Below are positions 18,706 through 28,583 of a stretch of DNA of 64,000 bases, in pieces (position 1 is the first letter of the stretch; every line of letters starts with the position of its first letter). This DNA comes from CAWCDJ01 sp963794265 (GTDB lineage Bacteria > Acidobacteriota > Terriglobia > Bryobacterales > Bryobacteraceae): positions 992,001 through 1,056,000 of the forward strand of contig CAWCDJ010000004.1 in NCBI GenBank assembly GCA_963794265.1, written 5' to 3'. The notes under the pieces were generated by a model that was given only the letters and a program-made list of their open reading frames with translations, was not told the DNA's origin and made no database searches. Made by a program: the position numbers and the translations under genes.

Positions 18706-19170
18706 ATGAGATTAAACAGGAAACTGGCATGCTCGCAAACGATCCAGTGGCGCCTCTGTTCGATGGGCATACTGGCGTTTTGTGTTTTGGGCAGTGCTTT
18801 TGCTCAAAACAAAGCCATCGACTTCAAGAAGGGCATGCCCTTTAGCGACGGCTATGTGGCAGGCAATACCCTCTACGTTGCTGGTCAGCAAGGGCCCGAC
18901 TCGCAAGGAAAGGTGACCGGAACCGATATCACCTTGCAGACTACAAATGCGATTGCAGCAATTGAAAGGATAGTCAAGAAAGCGGGCTTTCGGATGACGG
19001 ACATAACGTCCGTGACCGTTTATGTAACAGACTTGAACGATGTTCCGAAGATGAATGACGTCTATAAGAAGCTGATGCCGGACCCCAAACCAGCGCGAGC
19101 CACGGTGCAAGTCGCGGGCTTGATTGGCGGAGCGAAGATTGAAATCTCGGCCATTGCTGTGAAGCAGTAG
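18706..19170 (+). CDS. RidA (YjgF/YER057c/UK114) family protein with signal peptide
   Basis: 154 residues. The N-terminal 35 residues form a Sec signal (MGILAFCVLGSAFAQ), then a RidA fold: MPFSDGYVAGNTLYVAGQQGPDSQGK, ITLQTTNAIAAIERIVKKAGF, and PKPARATVQVAGLIGGAKIEISAIAV containing the conserved Arg that binds the imine/carboxylate substrate. Cytosolic RidA deaminates reactive enamines; an exported version would act on other substrates. A TATTATAGAAT -10-like stretch lies about 20 bp before the start. A hairpin separates it from a second RidA gene. Confidence 0.87.
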   Translation: MRLNRKLACSQTIQWRLCSMGILAFCVLGSAFAQNKAIDFKKGMPFSDGYVAGNTLYVAGQQGPDSQGKVTGTDITLQTTNAIAAIERIVKKAGFRMTDITSVTVYVTDLNDVPKMNDVYKKLMPDPKPARATVQVAGLIGGAKIEISAIAVKQ

Positions 19171-19210
19171 CCCGCCTCTGCGTGGCGAGAAGGGCTGCGT
19201 AAGCATGAAT

Positions 19211-19238
19211 GGCTCCGCCGGGCTAAGCGAGCGGAGCC
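19211..19238 (+). terminator. Hairpin between the two ridA-like genes
   Basis: Perfect 8-bp inverted repeat GGCTCCGC / GCGGAGCC with a 12-nt loop, 40 bp after the first RidA stop. It is followed only by TT rather than a long U tract, so termination may be partial. Confidence 0.5.
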
Positions 19239-19283
19239 TTGGCCGGAATATGAAGAGACCGAAACTATCGAAGGAGATATCTT

Positions 19284-19847
19284 ATGCAAACCGACACACG
19301 GCGCAGGTACTTCAATAAACTCGCGACCATGGCGGCTGCCGCTACCGGAGCGCCGCTTCTGTTCTCTCAGCAGGCTCCATCCGGCGGTGCGCCGGCAGCC
19401 GGATCTGCGGGGAATCGGCTTCGCCGCAGCAACCACACACACGACGGAATCTATTACTTCTCCGGCACCGGTTCTAATGACGGCTACCCCAAAGACGATC
19501 ACATTTTCGTCACGGACCCATTCGAGAAGCACGTCGTCCGGACGATGGATGCTCTTAAGAAATCGGTTGAGCGCGCCGGCTGCACCATGGACAGCATCAT
19601 TCATCTCGAGGTTTTTCTCTGTCTTCCTCTCGCCGATGGTGTCCCCACGCCTACAGGCAAAGCCCGGTTTGAAGCGCACAAAGCGCAGTACGAAGGACTG
19701 AATAAAATCTACGGAACTTATTTCAGCCCGGGCAAAGCTCCGTCCCGCGCCTGTATGGCTGTTGAGTGGATTCCTGGCGATTCCCTGATCGAAATCGTCG
19801 GGAGCGCATTGGTCGTCAATCCTCCCGACCAGCCTGCCGGCGAGTGA
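19284..19847 (+). CDS. RidA family protein, Tat-exported
   Basis: 187 residues. Begins with a twin-arginine signal (DTRRRYFNKLATMAAAATG) and a GAAGGAGATATC-like ribosome site is directly upstream. The RidA domain is visible from NHTHDGIYYFSGTG onward, with VRTMDALKKSVERAGCTMDSIIHLEVFL and the closing PSRACMAVEWIPGDSLIEIVGSALV holding the family Arg. It is divergent from the first RidA (different export route), so the pair is not a recent duplication. Function outside the cytosol is unknown. Confidence 0.84.
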   Translation: MQTDTRRRYFNKLATMAAAATGAPLLFSQQAPSGGAPAAGSAGNRLRRSNHTHDGIYYFSGTGSNDGYPKDDHIFVTDPFEKHVVRTMDALKKSVERAGCTMDSIIHLEVFLCLPLADGVPTPTGKARFEAHKAQYEGLNKIYGTYFSPGKAPSRACMAVEWIPGDSLIEIVGSALVVNPPDQPAGE

Positions 19848-20042
19848 TCCGGACGGAACGCGCAAACCTGGCTTGGACGATCCGGTTCGGGCCGGCCTCG
19901 ACCGATTACCCCGGCTATTTTCAATCAGTCACACACCCGCCATTGCGATTCCAGCCAGTGCGGCTTGGCCCCAAAGTCCGGTCCCTGCAACCCGGTAGTC
20001 TTTTCTCTTGTTTTGTTAGAAAGATCGTGACAATATAACCGG

Positions 20043-22544
20043 GTGAAAACGCTGGATTCTCTGCGTGTGGCCGGCGCGGTACTAATAGCTTTGGGCGCGC
20101 CGATGGTCCTGGCAGCGGACTCTTCTCGCATTTCCCTGAACGACAAAGAGTACTTCGAAGCCCCCGGTTTTTCTTTTCTGGTTTTCCATAACAACTACCA
20201 GATCGGTTACCAGGGCGGGCTGCAGATGATCGAAAACGGCGAGCGGGTACTCGATTCCGGCGATCTCCTGCTGGTGCCGAAACCGGGTGAGAAGCCGGTA
20301 CCGCAGCGCGTTTTGCGGCGCGTGGTGGATCGCGCCGCGGGCACCGCCACGGTGTTCGGCGATCTAGGCGCACTCGGCGGGTACCGCATCATCTGCCAAG
20401 CCGACGGCGACCGGATGATGGTGACTCTGGAACTCGATCGGCCCGTGGATTGGGCGCGGTTCGCGCAAGCCGGTTTTCGGGTGGCTCTCTATCCGGGCAC
20501 ATATCTCGACAAATCCTATCAATCCGATTCGGCTAGCGGGGTGTTCCCGCGCGAATACGGCGGGCGCGTTCTGGTGGGCTCCACAAACCGGCTGCGCATT
20601 GCGCAGGAGGACCCGCTGCACACCATCCTGATCTCGCGCCGCGGCGGGGCCTTCAGCCTGCTGGATCAGCGCCAGAACAGTCCGCAGCCCTGGTTCCTGG
20701 TTTTCGCACCGCTGGCGCCCGGGTCGGCGGACCGGCGGGTGACGGTGGAGATCACGCCGGCCATTCATCCGGAATGGCGCCGTCCGGCGGTGATCGCGAT
20801 TTCGCAGACTGGCTACCACCCGGCGCAGGCCAAGCGCGCCGTCATCGAACTTGATCCACGGGAGAACGCCGGGGAGACGGTACGGCTTTACAAGCTCGAA
20901 GTTGAAGGCGATCGCACCCTGGTGAAGTCCGGGGCGGCCAGACCGTGGGGCAGGTTTCTCCGTTACCAGTATGAAATTTTCGATTTCACCGAAGTTCGCC
21001 AACCGGGCCTGTATGTGCTGGAGTCGCGGGGAGTGACAGCCGGCCCGTTCGCAATCAGCCCGGCCGTTTACGAGGATGCGTGGAAGCCTACGCTGGAGTA
21101 TTTCCTTCCCGTGCAGATGTGCCACGTGGCGGTGCAGGAAGGAAGCCGCACCTGGCACGGCGCCTGCCACCTCGATGATGCCCGCCAGGCGCCGCAGGGG
21201 CTGGTGCATATCGACGGCTACCAGCAGGGCCAGCGGGAGACCCACTTCGCCGACGATGAGCATATTCCCGGCCTCGACTGGGGCGGCTGGCACGATGCGG
21301 GCGACCACGACCTGCCCGGCGGCAGCATCGCCAATACCACCTTGTACCTGGCGCTGGCGCAGGAGGAGTTTCATCCCTCGCTCGACCAGACCTCCATCGA
21401 TCGCGGGCACCGGCAGGTGCTGCTGCACGTGCCTGACGGCAAGCAGGACATGCTCGAACAGGTGGAGTATGGCGTTGAGGGTCTGCTGGGCTCGTACCGT
21501 GTGTCGGGTCATATCTTTGCCGGGATTATCGAACGCTCGCACCAGGGCTACTCGCATCTGGGCGACCCGGTCAACATCACCGACAACAAAGTCGACGACG
21601 ACGACGCCACCACCAAGGACGACCGCTGGGCGTTTACGAACCGGAACACGGGTCTTCAATACGAGGCGGTACAGGCACTTGCGGCGGCCTCGCGTGTGCT
21701 CGGCGCGTCCAACCCGGCGCTCGCGGCCGAGGCCCTCAAAACCGCCAGGGATATCTACGATTACGAGCAGCGGAACGTGCCGGTCTACCCGCCTAACGCC
21801 TACGTGCCGCGCGATTCCGGCTTCCGCAGCCAGGAGCTTTCAGCCACTGCCGAACTGCTGCTGACCACCGGCGAGCAGCGCTATCGCGACCGCCTGCTGG
21901 CGCTGCTGCCGGATTTGCGCAAAGCCACGGCAGAGGAGTTCGCCGCCGGTCCCGGCTGGACGCTCGTGCGTGCCCTGCCGGCAATGCCGGATGCGGCATT
22001 CAAGACCGCGGTACTCGGCTATGCCCGGCAGTGGAAGGCGCTGCTGGCAACGTGGACGGCTTCCAACCCGTATGGCGTACCTCTTCCGCCCGCGGTCACG
22101 CAGCCGGACTATCGGCTCGAGGAGCGTTCCGGGATCCACTCCAGCTTTGTGTGGGGCTCGGGCTGGAGCCTCCAACTCGATGCCCTGCGGCAATACTACC
22201 TGCACAAGCACCTGCCGGATTTGTTCGACGCCGAGCCGCTTTATAACGTGCTGAATTTCGTGCTCGGCTGCCATCCGGCCAACAGCGAATCGTTCGTCTC
22301 GGGCGTCGGCGCAAATTCCGCGATTCCAGCCTATGGGTTCAACCGCGCGGACTGGTCCTACATTCCGGGGGGCGTGATATCCGGCGCGTCGCTGGTGAAG
22401 CCGGACATGATGGAGCTGAAAGTCTTTCCGTTTCTTTGGTATCAGACCGAATACGTGATTCACGGGGCCGCCAGCTATATCTTTGACGTGCTGGCGACCG
22501 ATAGGCTGCTCAACCGGGGCCGTTCCGCCGCGAAGGGAGATTAG
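20043..22544 (+). CDS. Glycoside hydrolase family 9 enzyme with N-terminal Ig-like domain, secreted
   Basis: 833 residues from GTG 20043. A signal peptide ends near VLAADS. Residues about 245-340 resemble the cellulase N-terminal Ig-like domain (VIAISQTGYHPAQAKRAVIEL, EIFDFTEVRQPGLYVLES). The (alpha/alpha)6 barrel follows with the GH9 catalytic-base motif GGWHDAGDHD (DAGD 418-421) and an acid Glu near the end in WYQTEYVIHGAASY. The 200 residues before the Ig domain are extra compared with standard GH9. Acts on beta-glucans or related polysaccharides outside the cytosol. Confidence 0.87.
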   Translation: MKTLDSLRVAGAVLIALGAPMVLAADSSRISLNDKEYFEAPGFSFLVFHNNYQIGYQGGLQMIENGERVLDSGDLLLVPKPGEKPVPQRVLRRVVDRAAGTATVFGDLGALGGYRIICQADGDRMMVTLELDRPVDWARFAQAGFRVALYPGTYLDKSYQSDSASGVFPREYGGRVLVGSTNRLRIAQEDPLHTILISRRGGAFSLLDQRQNSPQPWFLVFAPLAPGSADRRVTVEITPAIHPEWRRPAVIAISQTGYHPAQAKRAVIELDPRENAGETVRLYKLEVEGDRTLVKSGAARPWGRFLRYQYEIFDFTEVRQPGLYVLESRGVTAGPFAISPAVYEDAWKPTLEYFLPVQMCHVAVQEGSRTWHGACHLDDARQAPQGLVHIDGYQQGQRETHFADDEHIPGLDWGGWHDAGDHDLPGGSIANTTLYLALAQEEFHPSLDQTSIDRGHRQVLLHVPDGKQDMLEQVEYGVEGLLGSYRVSGHIFAGIIERSHQGYSHLGDPVNITDNKVDDDDATTKDDRWAFTNRNTGLQYEAVQALAAASRVLGASNPALAAEALKTARDIYDYEQRNVPVYPPNAYVPRDSGFRSQELSATAELLLTTGEQRYRDRLLALLPDLRKATAEEFAAGPGWTLVRALPAMPDAAFKTAVLGYARQWKALLATWTASNPYGVPLPPAVTQPDYRLEERSGIHSSFVWGSGWSLQLDALRQYYLHKHLPDLFDAEPLYNVLNFVLGCHPANSESFVSGVGANSAIPAYGFNRADWSYIPGGVISGASLVKPDMMELKVFPFLWYQTEYVIHGAASYIFDVLATDRLLNRGRSAAKGD

Positions 22545-22631
22545 CGGCGGCGAAGAACGCCTGGTCAAGCAGGTCCGGTACACAGGTTCCGTTCAGGGGG
22601 TAGGTTTGTAACAGATTTGGGGGGTCAGGCA

Positions 22632-24947
22632 ATGACAAGACGAATATCGCGAACAAAGCGTGCGCCGGTACAGTTTTGTCCCGGCGCGGCTCGGGGGATG
22701 GCCCTAAGCTGGCGCATGCCGGCCGGCATCCTCTTACTGGTTCTCGCAATGTGTGCGCTCATGTTGTGCCGGCCGGCAACGGCGCAGGTCTACAGCGGCT
22801 CGATCACGGGGGTGGCCACGGATCCCTCGGGCGCGGTGATCCCGAACGCCAGTGTGGTGCTTACGGATGAGGCGAAGGGATTTAAATACAACGCAACTAC
22901 CAACGGAGAAGGCCGCTACCTTTTGCGCAACCTGCCGCCGGGCCGGTATACCCTTACTGTGGCGGCCCCCGGTATGCAGCCGCACACGCAGACCGGCATC
23001 GTGCTGAACGTGGGCGAGAATGCTCAGGCCGACGCCAGGTTCGAGTTGCAGGGCGTGGCGGAAGCGGTCAACGTCAGCGAGACGGCTCCTCTGCTGCAAA
23101 CGCAGGACGCGTCCACCGGCCAGATCATCAATCAGAAGTTCATCAACAACATCCCGCTGACCAGCCGCGCGGTTTTTAACCTGGCGCAGATGGCGCCGGG
23201 CGTCTCCCAGGCGGCGGGCGGATCGTTCGGCTTGAATGCCGGCGCCACCAACTTTGTTTCCAACGGGGGAAGAAACTCCGAGTCCGACATCGTGATGGAT
23301 GGTGCCAGCCAGACCAATAACGAGAACAACAGCGGGGTCACGACGGCGTTGTACACGCCGCCGGTGGACGCGGTGGAGGAGTTCAAGGTCGAGCAGAATG
23401 CCTACAGCTCCGACATCGGGTTCGGCGGCACCGCCGTGATCAACGTGGTCACCAAGTCCGGAACGAATAAGTTCTCCGGCAGCGCCTACGAGTTTCTCCA
23501 GAATTCCGCCCTCAACGCCAACAACTTTTTCAACAACCGGAACGGGGTCAAGATTTCGCCAAAGAAACAGAATCAATTCGGCGGCACGCTGGGCGGCCCC
23601 ATCCGCAAGGACAAACTATTTTTCTTCGTGGATTACCAGGGCACGCTGGCCAAGAGCAACGGCACCGCCACCGCCGGTGTTCCGAGCGCCGCCGAGCGCA
23701 GCGGCAATTTCGGAGAGGTCTGCACCCGCAACGGCGGTGTTTTCGATGCGGCGGGTAGATGCTCGGCAGCGGCCGGCCAGATTTGGGATCCGTATACCAG
23801 CACCTACAGCAGCAGCGCCAACGGCGCGGTGCGCAGCGGTTACGTTCCCTTCAACAACCTGGCCACGTACGTCAGTCCGGGCAATCCCAAGCTGATCGGC
23901 ACGCCATATGAACTGGCGCCGGCGGCGGGCAACCTGATCGACCCGGTAGCGTACAAGATGATGCAGTATTTCCCGATGCCCAACGTGGCGGTCGGCACGC
24001 CGCAGTACAACTATCTCAACAACTGGATCGGGCAGAACGGGAGCACGAGCAACGATCACCGCTTCGACGTTAAGCTGGACGACCGCCTTAGCGATTCCAG
24101 CATGCTGTCGGGGCGCTTCTCGCGTTCCCAGGGCAACTCCGAAGGGGTCAACTGCTTCGGCAATGTGGCCGACCCGTGCACGCAGGGGCCAAACACCAGC
24201 CACGCCTACTCCGCCTCCCTGAACTTCACCCATACGTTCAACGCCAGCACGGTCATGGGCATCACCTACGGCTGGGTGCGGAGCTTCAGCTACACGGCAG
24301 GCGTCGGGCAGGATTTCAAGGATTTCAACCCGGTTACAACACTGGGCCTGCCGCAATACATGCTGACCTCGGGGTACATTGCCACGCCCAACATCACGCT
24401 GGGCAACGGCTACCAGGCCGTCAGCGGACAGAACCTCGGCTCCCAGACCTATTCCATTCTGCATTACCCGCTGGATACGCATACGTTGAACGTGAGCCTT
24501 AGCAAGATCAAGGGCAAGCACGAGTTGAAAGTGGGCTATGAAGCACGCATGCACCGGATCAGCTTCCTCCAGGTAGGCAATCCGGAAGGACAGTTCCAAT
24601 ACACCCTCTCGGGAACTTCGCAGACGCCCGCCGGCGGTACCGGCGGCGACGCGCTGGCCTCGCTTATGATCGGCTTCCCGCAGGGCGGCAGCGGCTACGG
24701 CGTAGATGTGGCGATCACCACGCAGAACTTCGCACACGCCTGGTATTTCCAGGACAACTGGAGACCGACGAGCCGCCTCACCATCAACGCGGGATTGCGC
24801 TATGAGCTGACGCTGCCGCGAACCGAGCGCTACAACCGCATGAGTTGGATCGACCCGACCGCGGCTTCGCCGCTCCAAGTCCCCGGGATGCAGCAATCTC
24901 ATGGGCGGCCTGGAATTTGCAGACAACGGCCAGCGCACGCCGTATAA
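22632..24947 (+). CDS. TonB-dependent Oar-like outer-membrane protein, N-terminal part (frameshifted)
   Basis: From ATG 22632 (GGGGGG just upstream): a long basic leader, signal helix MPAGILLLVLAMCALMLC, then a carboxypeptidase-regulatory Ig-like domain (YSGSITGVATDPSGAVIPNASVVL). The plug follows (INQKFINNIPLTSRAVFNLAQMAPG, VSNGGRNSESDIVMDG, VEEFKVEQNAYSSDIG, INVVTKSGTNKFSGSAYEF), then barrel strands. The frame should continue into the ORF at 24901, but one extra base near 24894 shifts it and it stops at 24947 after about 15 nonsense residues. The Oar family is hugely expanded in Acidobacteria and probably imports polymers. Confidence 0.86.
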   Translation: MTRRISRTKRAPVQFCPGAARGMALSWRMPAGILLLVLAMCALMLCRPATAQVYSGSITGVATDPSGAVIPNASVVLTDEAKGFKYNATTNGEGRYLLRNLPPGRYTLTVAAPGMQPHTQTGIVLNVGENAQADARFELQGVAEAVNVSETAPLLQTQDASTGQIINQKFINNIPLTSRAVFNLAQMAPGVSQAAGGSFGLNAGATNFVSNGGRNSESDIVMDGASQTNNENNSGVTTALYTPPVDAVEEFKVEQNAYSSDIGFGGTAVINVVTKSGTNKFSGSAYEFLQNSALNANNFFNNRNGVKISPKKQNQFGGTLGGPIRKDKLFFFVDYQGTLAKSNGTATAGVPSAAERSGNFGEVCTRNGGVFDAAGRCSAAAGQIWDPYTSTYSSSANGAVRSGYVPFNNLATYVSPGNPKLIGTPYELAPAAGNLIDPVAYKMMQYFPMPNVAVGTPQYNYLNNWIGQNGSTSNDHRFDVKLDDRLSDSSMLSGRFSRSQGNSEGVNCFGNVADPCTQGPNTSHAYSASLNFTHTFNASTVMGITYGWVRSFSYTAGVGQDFKDFNPVTTLGLPQYMLTSGYIATPNITLGNGYQAVSGQNLGSQTYSILHYPLDTHTLNVSLSKIKGKHELKVGYEARMHRISFLQVGNPEGQFQYTLSGTSQTPAGGTGGDALASLMIGFPQGGSGYGVDVAITTQNFAHAWYFQDNWRPTSRLTINAGLRYELTLPRTERYNRMSWIDPTAASPLQVPGMQQSHGRPGICRQRPAHAV

Positions 24948-26334
24948 CGTTGATCCGAAAAACTGGGCTCCGCGGGTGGGTTTCGCCTACCGCGGGCCGC
25001 GAGACATCGTAATCCGCGGCGGATACGGGATTTTCTACGACACCATCAAGGGCGCCGCTTCGGGTACGGGCGGTGGCGGATTCACGGGCTTCAACTGGAC
25101 CACTCCGCTGCTGCTGACCTATCAGAGCGATGGCGCCACTCCGTGGGGCCGTCTTTCCAACGCCTTTCCTCAAGGCATTCAACTGCCGCCCGGCAAGTCC
25201 CTGGGACTGCTCACGGGCGTGGGCCTGGGCATCAGCGGGCCTATGCGCACCTGGAACAACACGCCGTACTCGCAGACCTGGAACTTCGGCGTGCAACATG
25301 AGTTCAAAGGCAACATCCTGGTCGAAGCCAACTATCTGGGCACCAAGGGAACGCACCTCTACTTCGGAGGCGCGGGCAGCCTGAATTACCTCGGGCCGTC
25401 GGTGGAGAACGCCACTTCGGACCAGATCACTCAGCTCAATTCCTACGTCGCCAACCCGTTCTACGGGATCATCACCAACCCGGCGAGCAGCCTCTCGGCC
25501 GCCACCGTCGTCGACAATCAGCTCCTGAAGCCGTTCCCGCAGTTTAGCGGCTTTAGCGGCAACGATCCGCCCTGGGCCGATTCCATTTACCACTCGCTGC
25601 AGGTGCGTGTGGAAAAGCGGTTTTCGAAGGGCCTGCAAATCCTGGGCACGTACGTCTTTTCGAAGTCGATCGATGACTCCTCGGTAGCGTGCGGTTGCAC
25701 CACCTGGCTGGGCGGCGCGACTAGTCTGCAGGATCCCAACCGGCGCTACCTGGAACGCTCCGTATCGCAATTCGACATACCGCAAGTGCTCCAGTTCTCT
25801 TACGTGTACCAGCTCCCCTTCGGCCGCGGGAAACAGTTCGGCACGAACATGAACCCGATCCTGGACGCGGTTCTGGGCGGCTGGCAGACCAACGGGCTGT
25901 GGCGGTTCGACAACGGCATGCCGCTGGCGCTCAGCGTGAGCACGTCGCGCGCGCTGCCGACCTACGGGTCGCAGCGGCCGAACCTGATCGGCCCGCTGAC
26001 CCGCAACAACGGTTCCAACTGGCTGCAGCAGTTTTTCGCGACTCCCGCCAATGCCGTCACACCGGCACCGTTCACGGTGGGCAACGCTCCGCGGACCATT
26101 CCCACGGTGCGGGCTCCGGGAACGGCAACCGCCGCCCTGTCGATCTTTAAGCAGTTCCATACCCACATCAGGGAAGACTCGCTGCTCGAGGTTCGCGCCG
26201 AGGCTTTCAACGCTCTGAACCATCCTCAGTTCGCGGCGCCCAACACCGTGGTGGGCTCCTCCGCATTCGGCCAGGTGACCTCCCAGGCCAACTCGCCCCG
26301 GCAGGTGCAGTTGGGGCTGAAACTGTATTTCTAA
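24901..26334 (+). CDS. TonB-dependent Oar-like outer-membrane protein, C-terminal barrel part (frameshifted)
   Basis: 477 residues in frame +1 relative to the upstream part. It reads straight on from the expected family sequence (NLMGGLEFADNG, then NVDPKNWAPRVGFAYRG) and ends in a classic outer-membrane C-terminus with terminal Phe (RQVQLGLKLYF). It contains the usual late barrel motifs NILVEANYLGTKGTHLY, YHSLQVRVEKRFSKGLQILGTYVFSKSID and LLEVRAEAFNALNHPQF. ATG 24901 is probably not a true start; this is the 3' half of one gene. Removing one base around 24894 restores one frame of about 1230 residues. Confidence 0.85.
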   Translation: MGGLEFADNGQRTPYNVDPKNWAPRVGFAYRGPRDIVIRGGYGIFYDTIKGAASGTGGGGFTGFNWTTPLLLTYQSDGATPWGRLSNAFPQGIQLPPGKSLGLLTGVGLGISGPMRTWNNTPYSQTWNFGVQHEFKGNILVEANYLGTKGTHLYFGGAGSLNYLGPSVENATSDQITQLNSYVANPFYGIITNPASSLSAATVVDNQLLKPFPQFSGFSGNDPPWADSIYHSLQVRVEKRFSKGLQILGTYVFSKSIDDSSVACGCTTWLGGATSLQDPNRRYLERSVSQFDIPQVLQFSYVYQLPFGRGKQFGTNMNPILDAVLGGWQTNGLWRFDNGMPLALSVSTSRALPTYGSQRPNLIGPLTRNNGSNWLQQFFATPANAVTPAPFTVGNAPRTIPTVRAPGTATAALSIFKQFHTHIREDSLLEVRAEAFNALNHPQFAAPNTVVGSSAFGQVTSQANSPRQVQLGLKLYF

Positions 26335-26348
26335 TCCGGGCAACCGGA

Positions 26349-26376
26349 GCCCGGCCGGGCATGGTACCGGCCGGGC
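26349..26376 (+). terminator. GC-rich hairpin after the TonB-dependent receptor gene
   Basis: Perfect 10-bp arms GCCCGGCCGG / CCGGCCGGGC around an 8-nt loop, 15 bp after the stop. There is no U tract, so either Rho-assisted termination or mRNA 3' protection is possible. Confidence 0.5.
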
Positions 26377-26401
26377 CGCAACTTACGATTCAAAATTCGG
26401 A

Positions 26402-28549
26402 GTGCGGATGATGCGCTTCTTTGCGACTCTCCTTTTGGGTGCCATCCCACTGATTGCGCAGCAGGGAATGTATCGCTTCGCAATCGACCAGGACCGCCTC
26501 GGCGGAGCACCGGATTTCAGCTCTCTCAATCACCCCTTGAATGCGTCTGACCGGCTGTTTGTCCGCGAGGGCCATTTCTACCGCGTGGGTCCAGACCTCA
26601 AACCGAACACGGCGGACGATGAGCGGGTGCGCTTGTTCGGCGTGAACATGGCCTTCGGCGCCAACTTCCCCGAGCCGGCCGACGCCCGGCGTATCGCCCG
26701 GCGGCTGCGGAGGCTGGGCGTGAACCTGGTGCGCTGCCATCACATGGACACCAACCCGGACAAAGATCCGCAAAATGCCAATAGCCTGCTGACCCAGGCG
26801 CGGTACCCTGCCCTGAACCCGGTAGCGGTGGCGCGGATGCGGCATTTTCTGGATGCGCTGGCGGCGGAGGGCATCTACATCGACCTGAATTTGCACGTCG
26901 GCTATCAGTTCCGGCCAGAAGTCGATGATGTGCCGCCCGTCCCGGGCATGAGTTTTCCCACACAGAGCAAGCCGCTCCACATCTTTTATCCGCGCCTGGT
27001 CGAATTGCAGGCGGAATACGCACACAAAGTGCTGGACGCGCTCAAGCTGAAGAATGATCCCGTGCTGGCGGTGGTGGAGATCGACAATGAAACCTCAATG
27101 CTCCAGGGGTGGCAGAATGGCAGCCTGGACCGCTATGCCCTGGGCGCCTATCGTGCGGAACTGGAAAAGCAGTGGCATGCCTTTTCAGCCGATGGCGGCC
27201 CGCCGGTGGCGTTCAAGGATGCCGCCGATAATCCGCAGGCCGGCCGCTACCTGCTGTTTCTGGCCGGCTGCGACCGCGCTTACATGCGCCGGATACTGGC
27301 TGCCGTCCGACAGACCACCGATCCGATGGTCCCCGTCACCGGCACGCAAATGGGCTACGGAGGCCTGCAGAACCTGGATACGCAAGCCGACCTGGACTTC
27401 CAGGACAACCACTTCTACGTAGATCATTACAACTTTCCCCACTTGGCCTGGGCGGCGCACGACTGGCGCATTCGCGATACCTCTTCGACCGGCACCGGCT
27501 TGGCTGCCTTCCTCAACATGGCGATTACGCGGCGCGCCGGGCAGCCATACACCATCAGCGAATTCAACGAGCCGTGGCCCAACCGGCACGCCGCCGAGAT
27601 CGACCCCACCCTGGCGGCTTTCAGCGCCTTTCAGGACTGGGACGCCATCATTCACTTCGCGTACTCGCACTCGCACAACTGGGATAACGACGGGGTGGAG
27701 AGTTTCAACATCAACGGCGATTGGACCAAGTACCCGAACATCGGCCAGTCGGCCTGGCTGTTCCGCACGGCAGCGGTCCAGCCGGCCAGGGTTTCCTTGG
27801 TGATCCCGGTCACGGAGGCCATGCAGATCGAGGCAGGCCGGAGCAGGGGTGCAGGCAACGTGGCAGGCTTCCTCTCCCGGACCTCGGGCTACGATCCCTC
27901 CATCGCCCTGGTGCATGCGGTTTCGATTACGAAGGATTCGGGCGTGAAGATTCCGGCTGCCGCCGTGCCGCCTTACCGTTCCGACACCGGTGAGCTCACC
28001 TATGATCCCGCGCAGAAAGTCTATACGGTCGCGGCGCCCGAGGCCGCGGGAGCCTTCGGCTTCCTCGGCAAGAGCAGGATATCCGCCGGGGCCATCGACA
28101 TTCAGTTGGGAGCGGCCTCCGGGAATTTCGCTTCCATTCTGGTAACCGCGCTCGACGGCAAGCCGCTCCGCGATTCGGCCCGGCTGCTGATTTCCACGCC
28201 GGGATACACACTCGGCACCGTGCGAGGCTCTGACCCGCCTCGATTGCAGAAACTCGTGCACTATCCGGGCACGGAAGACTGGTGGACGCTTGAACCGGAG
28301 CCGGGAGACGCCGGTTCTTCCGGCCGCATGGCGGGCTCACCACCGCTCTGGATGGAGCGTGTGGAAAGCAGAATCACCCTGTGGACGACCGCGAAATCAG
28401 TGACCGTCTACCCCCTGGACGGAAAGGGGGCGCGGCTCGAGCCGCTGCCGGCGTCCGACGTGGCGCCATGCTCCGGCGGGTTTGTCCTCCACTTGCAGGC
28501 CGACGGCCAGCAGTTTTCACCGTGGTATGAAGTGGTGCAGGCGAGATGA
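26402..28549 (+). CDS. GH5-like glycoside hydrolase, secreted, large
   Basis: 715 residues with a short signal peptide (MRFFATLLLGAIPLIAQ). Residues about 80-460 form a clan-A TIM barrel: VRLFGVNMAFGANFPEP, LGVNLVRCHHMDTN, acid/base Glu230 in VVEIDNETSMLQGW, and nucleophile Glu387 in PYTISEFNEPWPNRH. The remaining 250 residues look like beta-sandwich modules (a Gly-rich YPLDGKGARLEPLP segment near the end). Secreted polysaccharide hydrolase; fits with the preceding outer-membrane receptor as an uptake/degradation pair. Exact family and substrate uncertain. Confidence 0.82.
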   Translation: MRMMRFFATLLLGAIPLIAQQGMYRFAIDQDRLGGAPDFSSLNHPLNASDRLFVREGHFYRVGPDLKPNTADDERVRLFGVNMAFGANFPEPADARRIARRLRRLGVNLVRCHHMDTNPDKDPQNANSLLTQARYPALNPVAVARMRHFLDALAAEGIYIDLNLHVGYQFRPEVDDVPPVPGMSFPTQSKPLHIFYPRLVELQAEYAHKVLDALKLKNDPVLAVVEIDNETSMLQGWQNGSLDRYALGAYRAELEKQWHAFSADGGPPVAFKDAADNPQAGRYLLFLAGCDRAYMRRILAAVRQTTDPMVPVTGTQMGYGGLQNLDTQADLDFQDNHFYVDHYNFPHLAWAAHDWRIRDTSSTGTGLAAFLNMAITRRAGQPYTISEFNEPWPNRHAAEIDPTLAAFSAFQDWDAIIHFAYSHSHNWDNDGVESFNINGDWTKYPNIGQSAWLFRTAAVQPARVSLVIPVTEAMQIEAGRSRGAGNVAGFLSRTSGYDPSIALVHAVSITKDSGVKIPAAAVPPYRSDTGELTYDPAQKVYTVAAPEAAGAFGFLGKSRISAGAIDIQLGAASGNFASILVTALDGKPLRDSARLLISTPGYTLGTVRGSDPPRLQKLVHYPGTEDWWTLEPEPGDAGSSGRMAGSPPLWMERVESRITLWTTAKSVTVYPLDGKGARLEPLPASDVAPCSGGFVLHLQADGQQFSPWYEVVQAR

Positions 28550-28583
28550 CGGGGGCTGCAACGGGGTGTCGCCATGCGACCGG

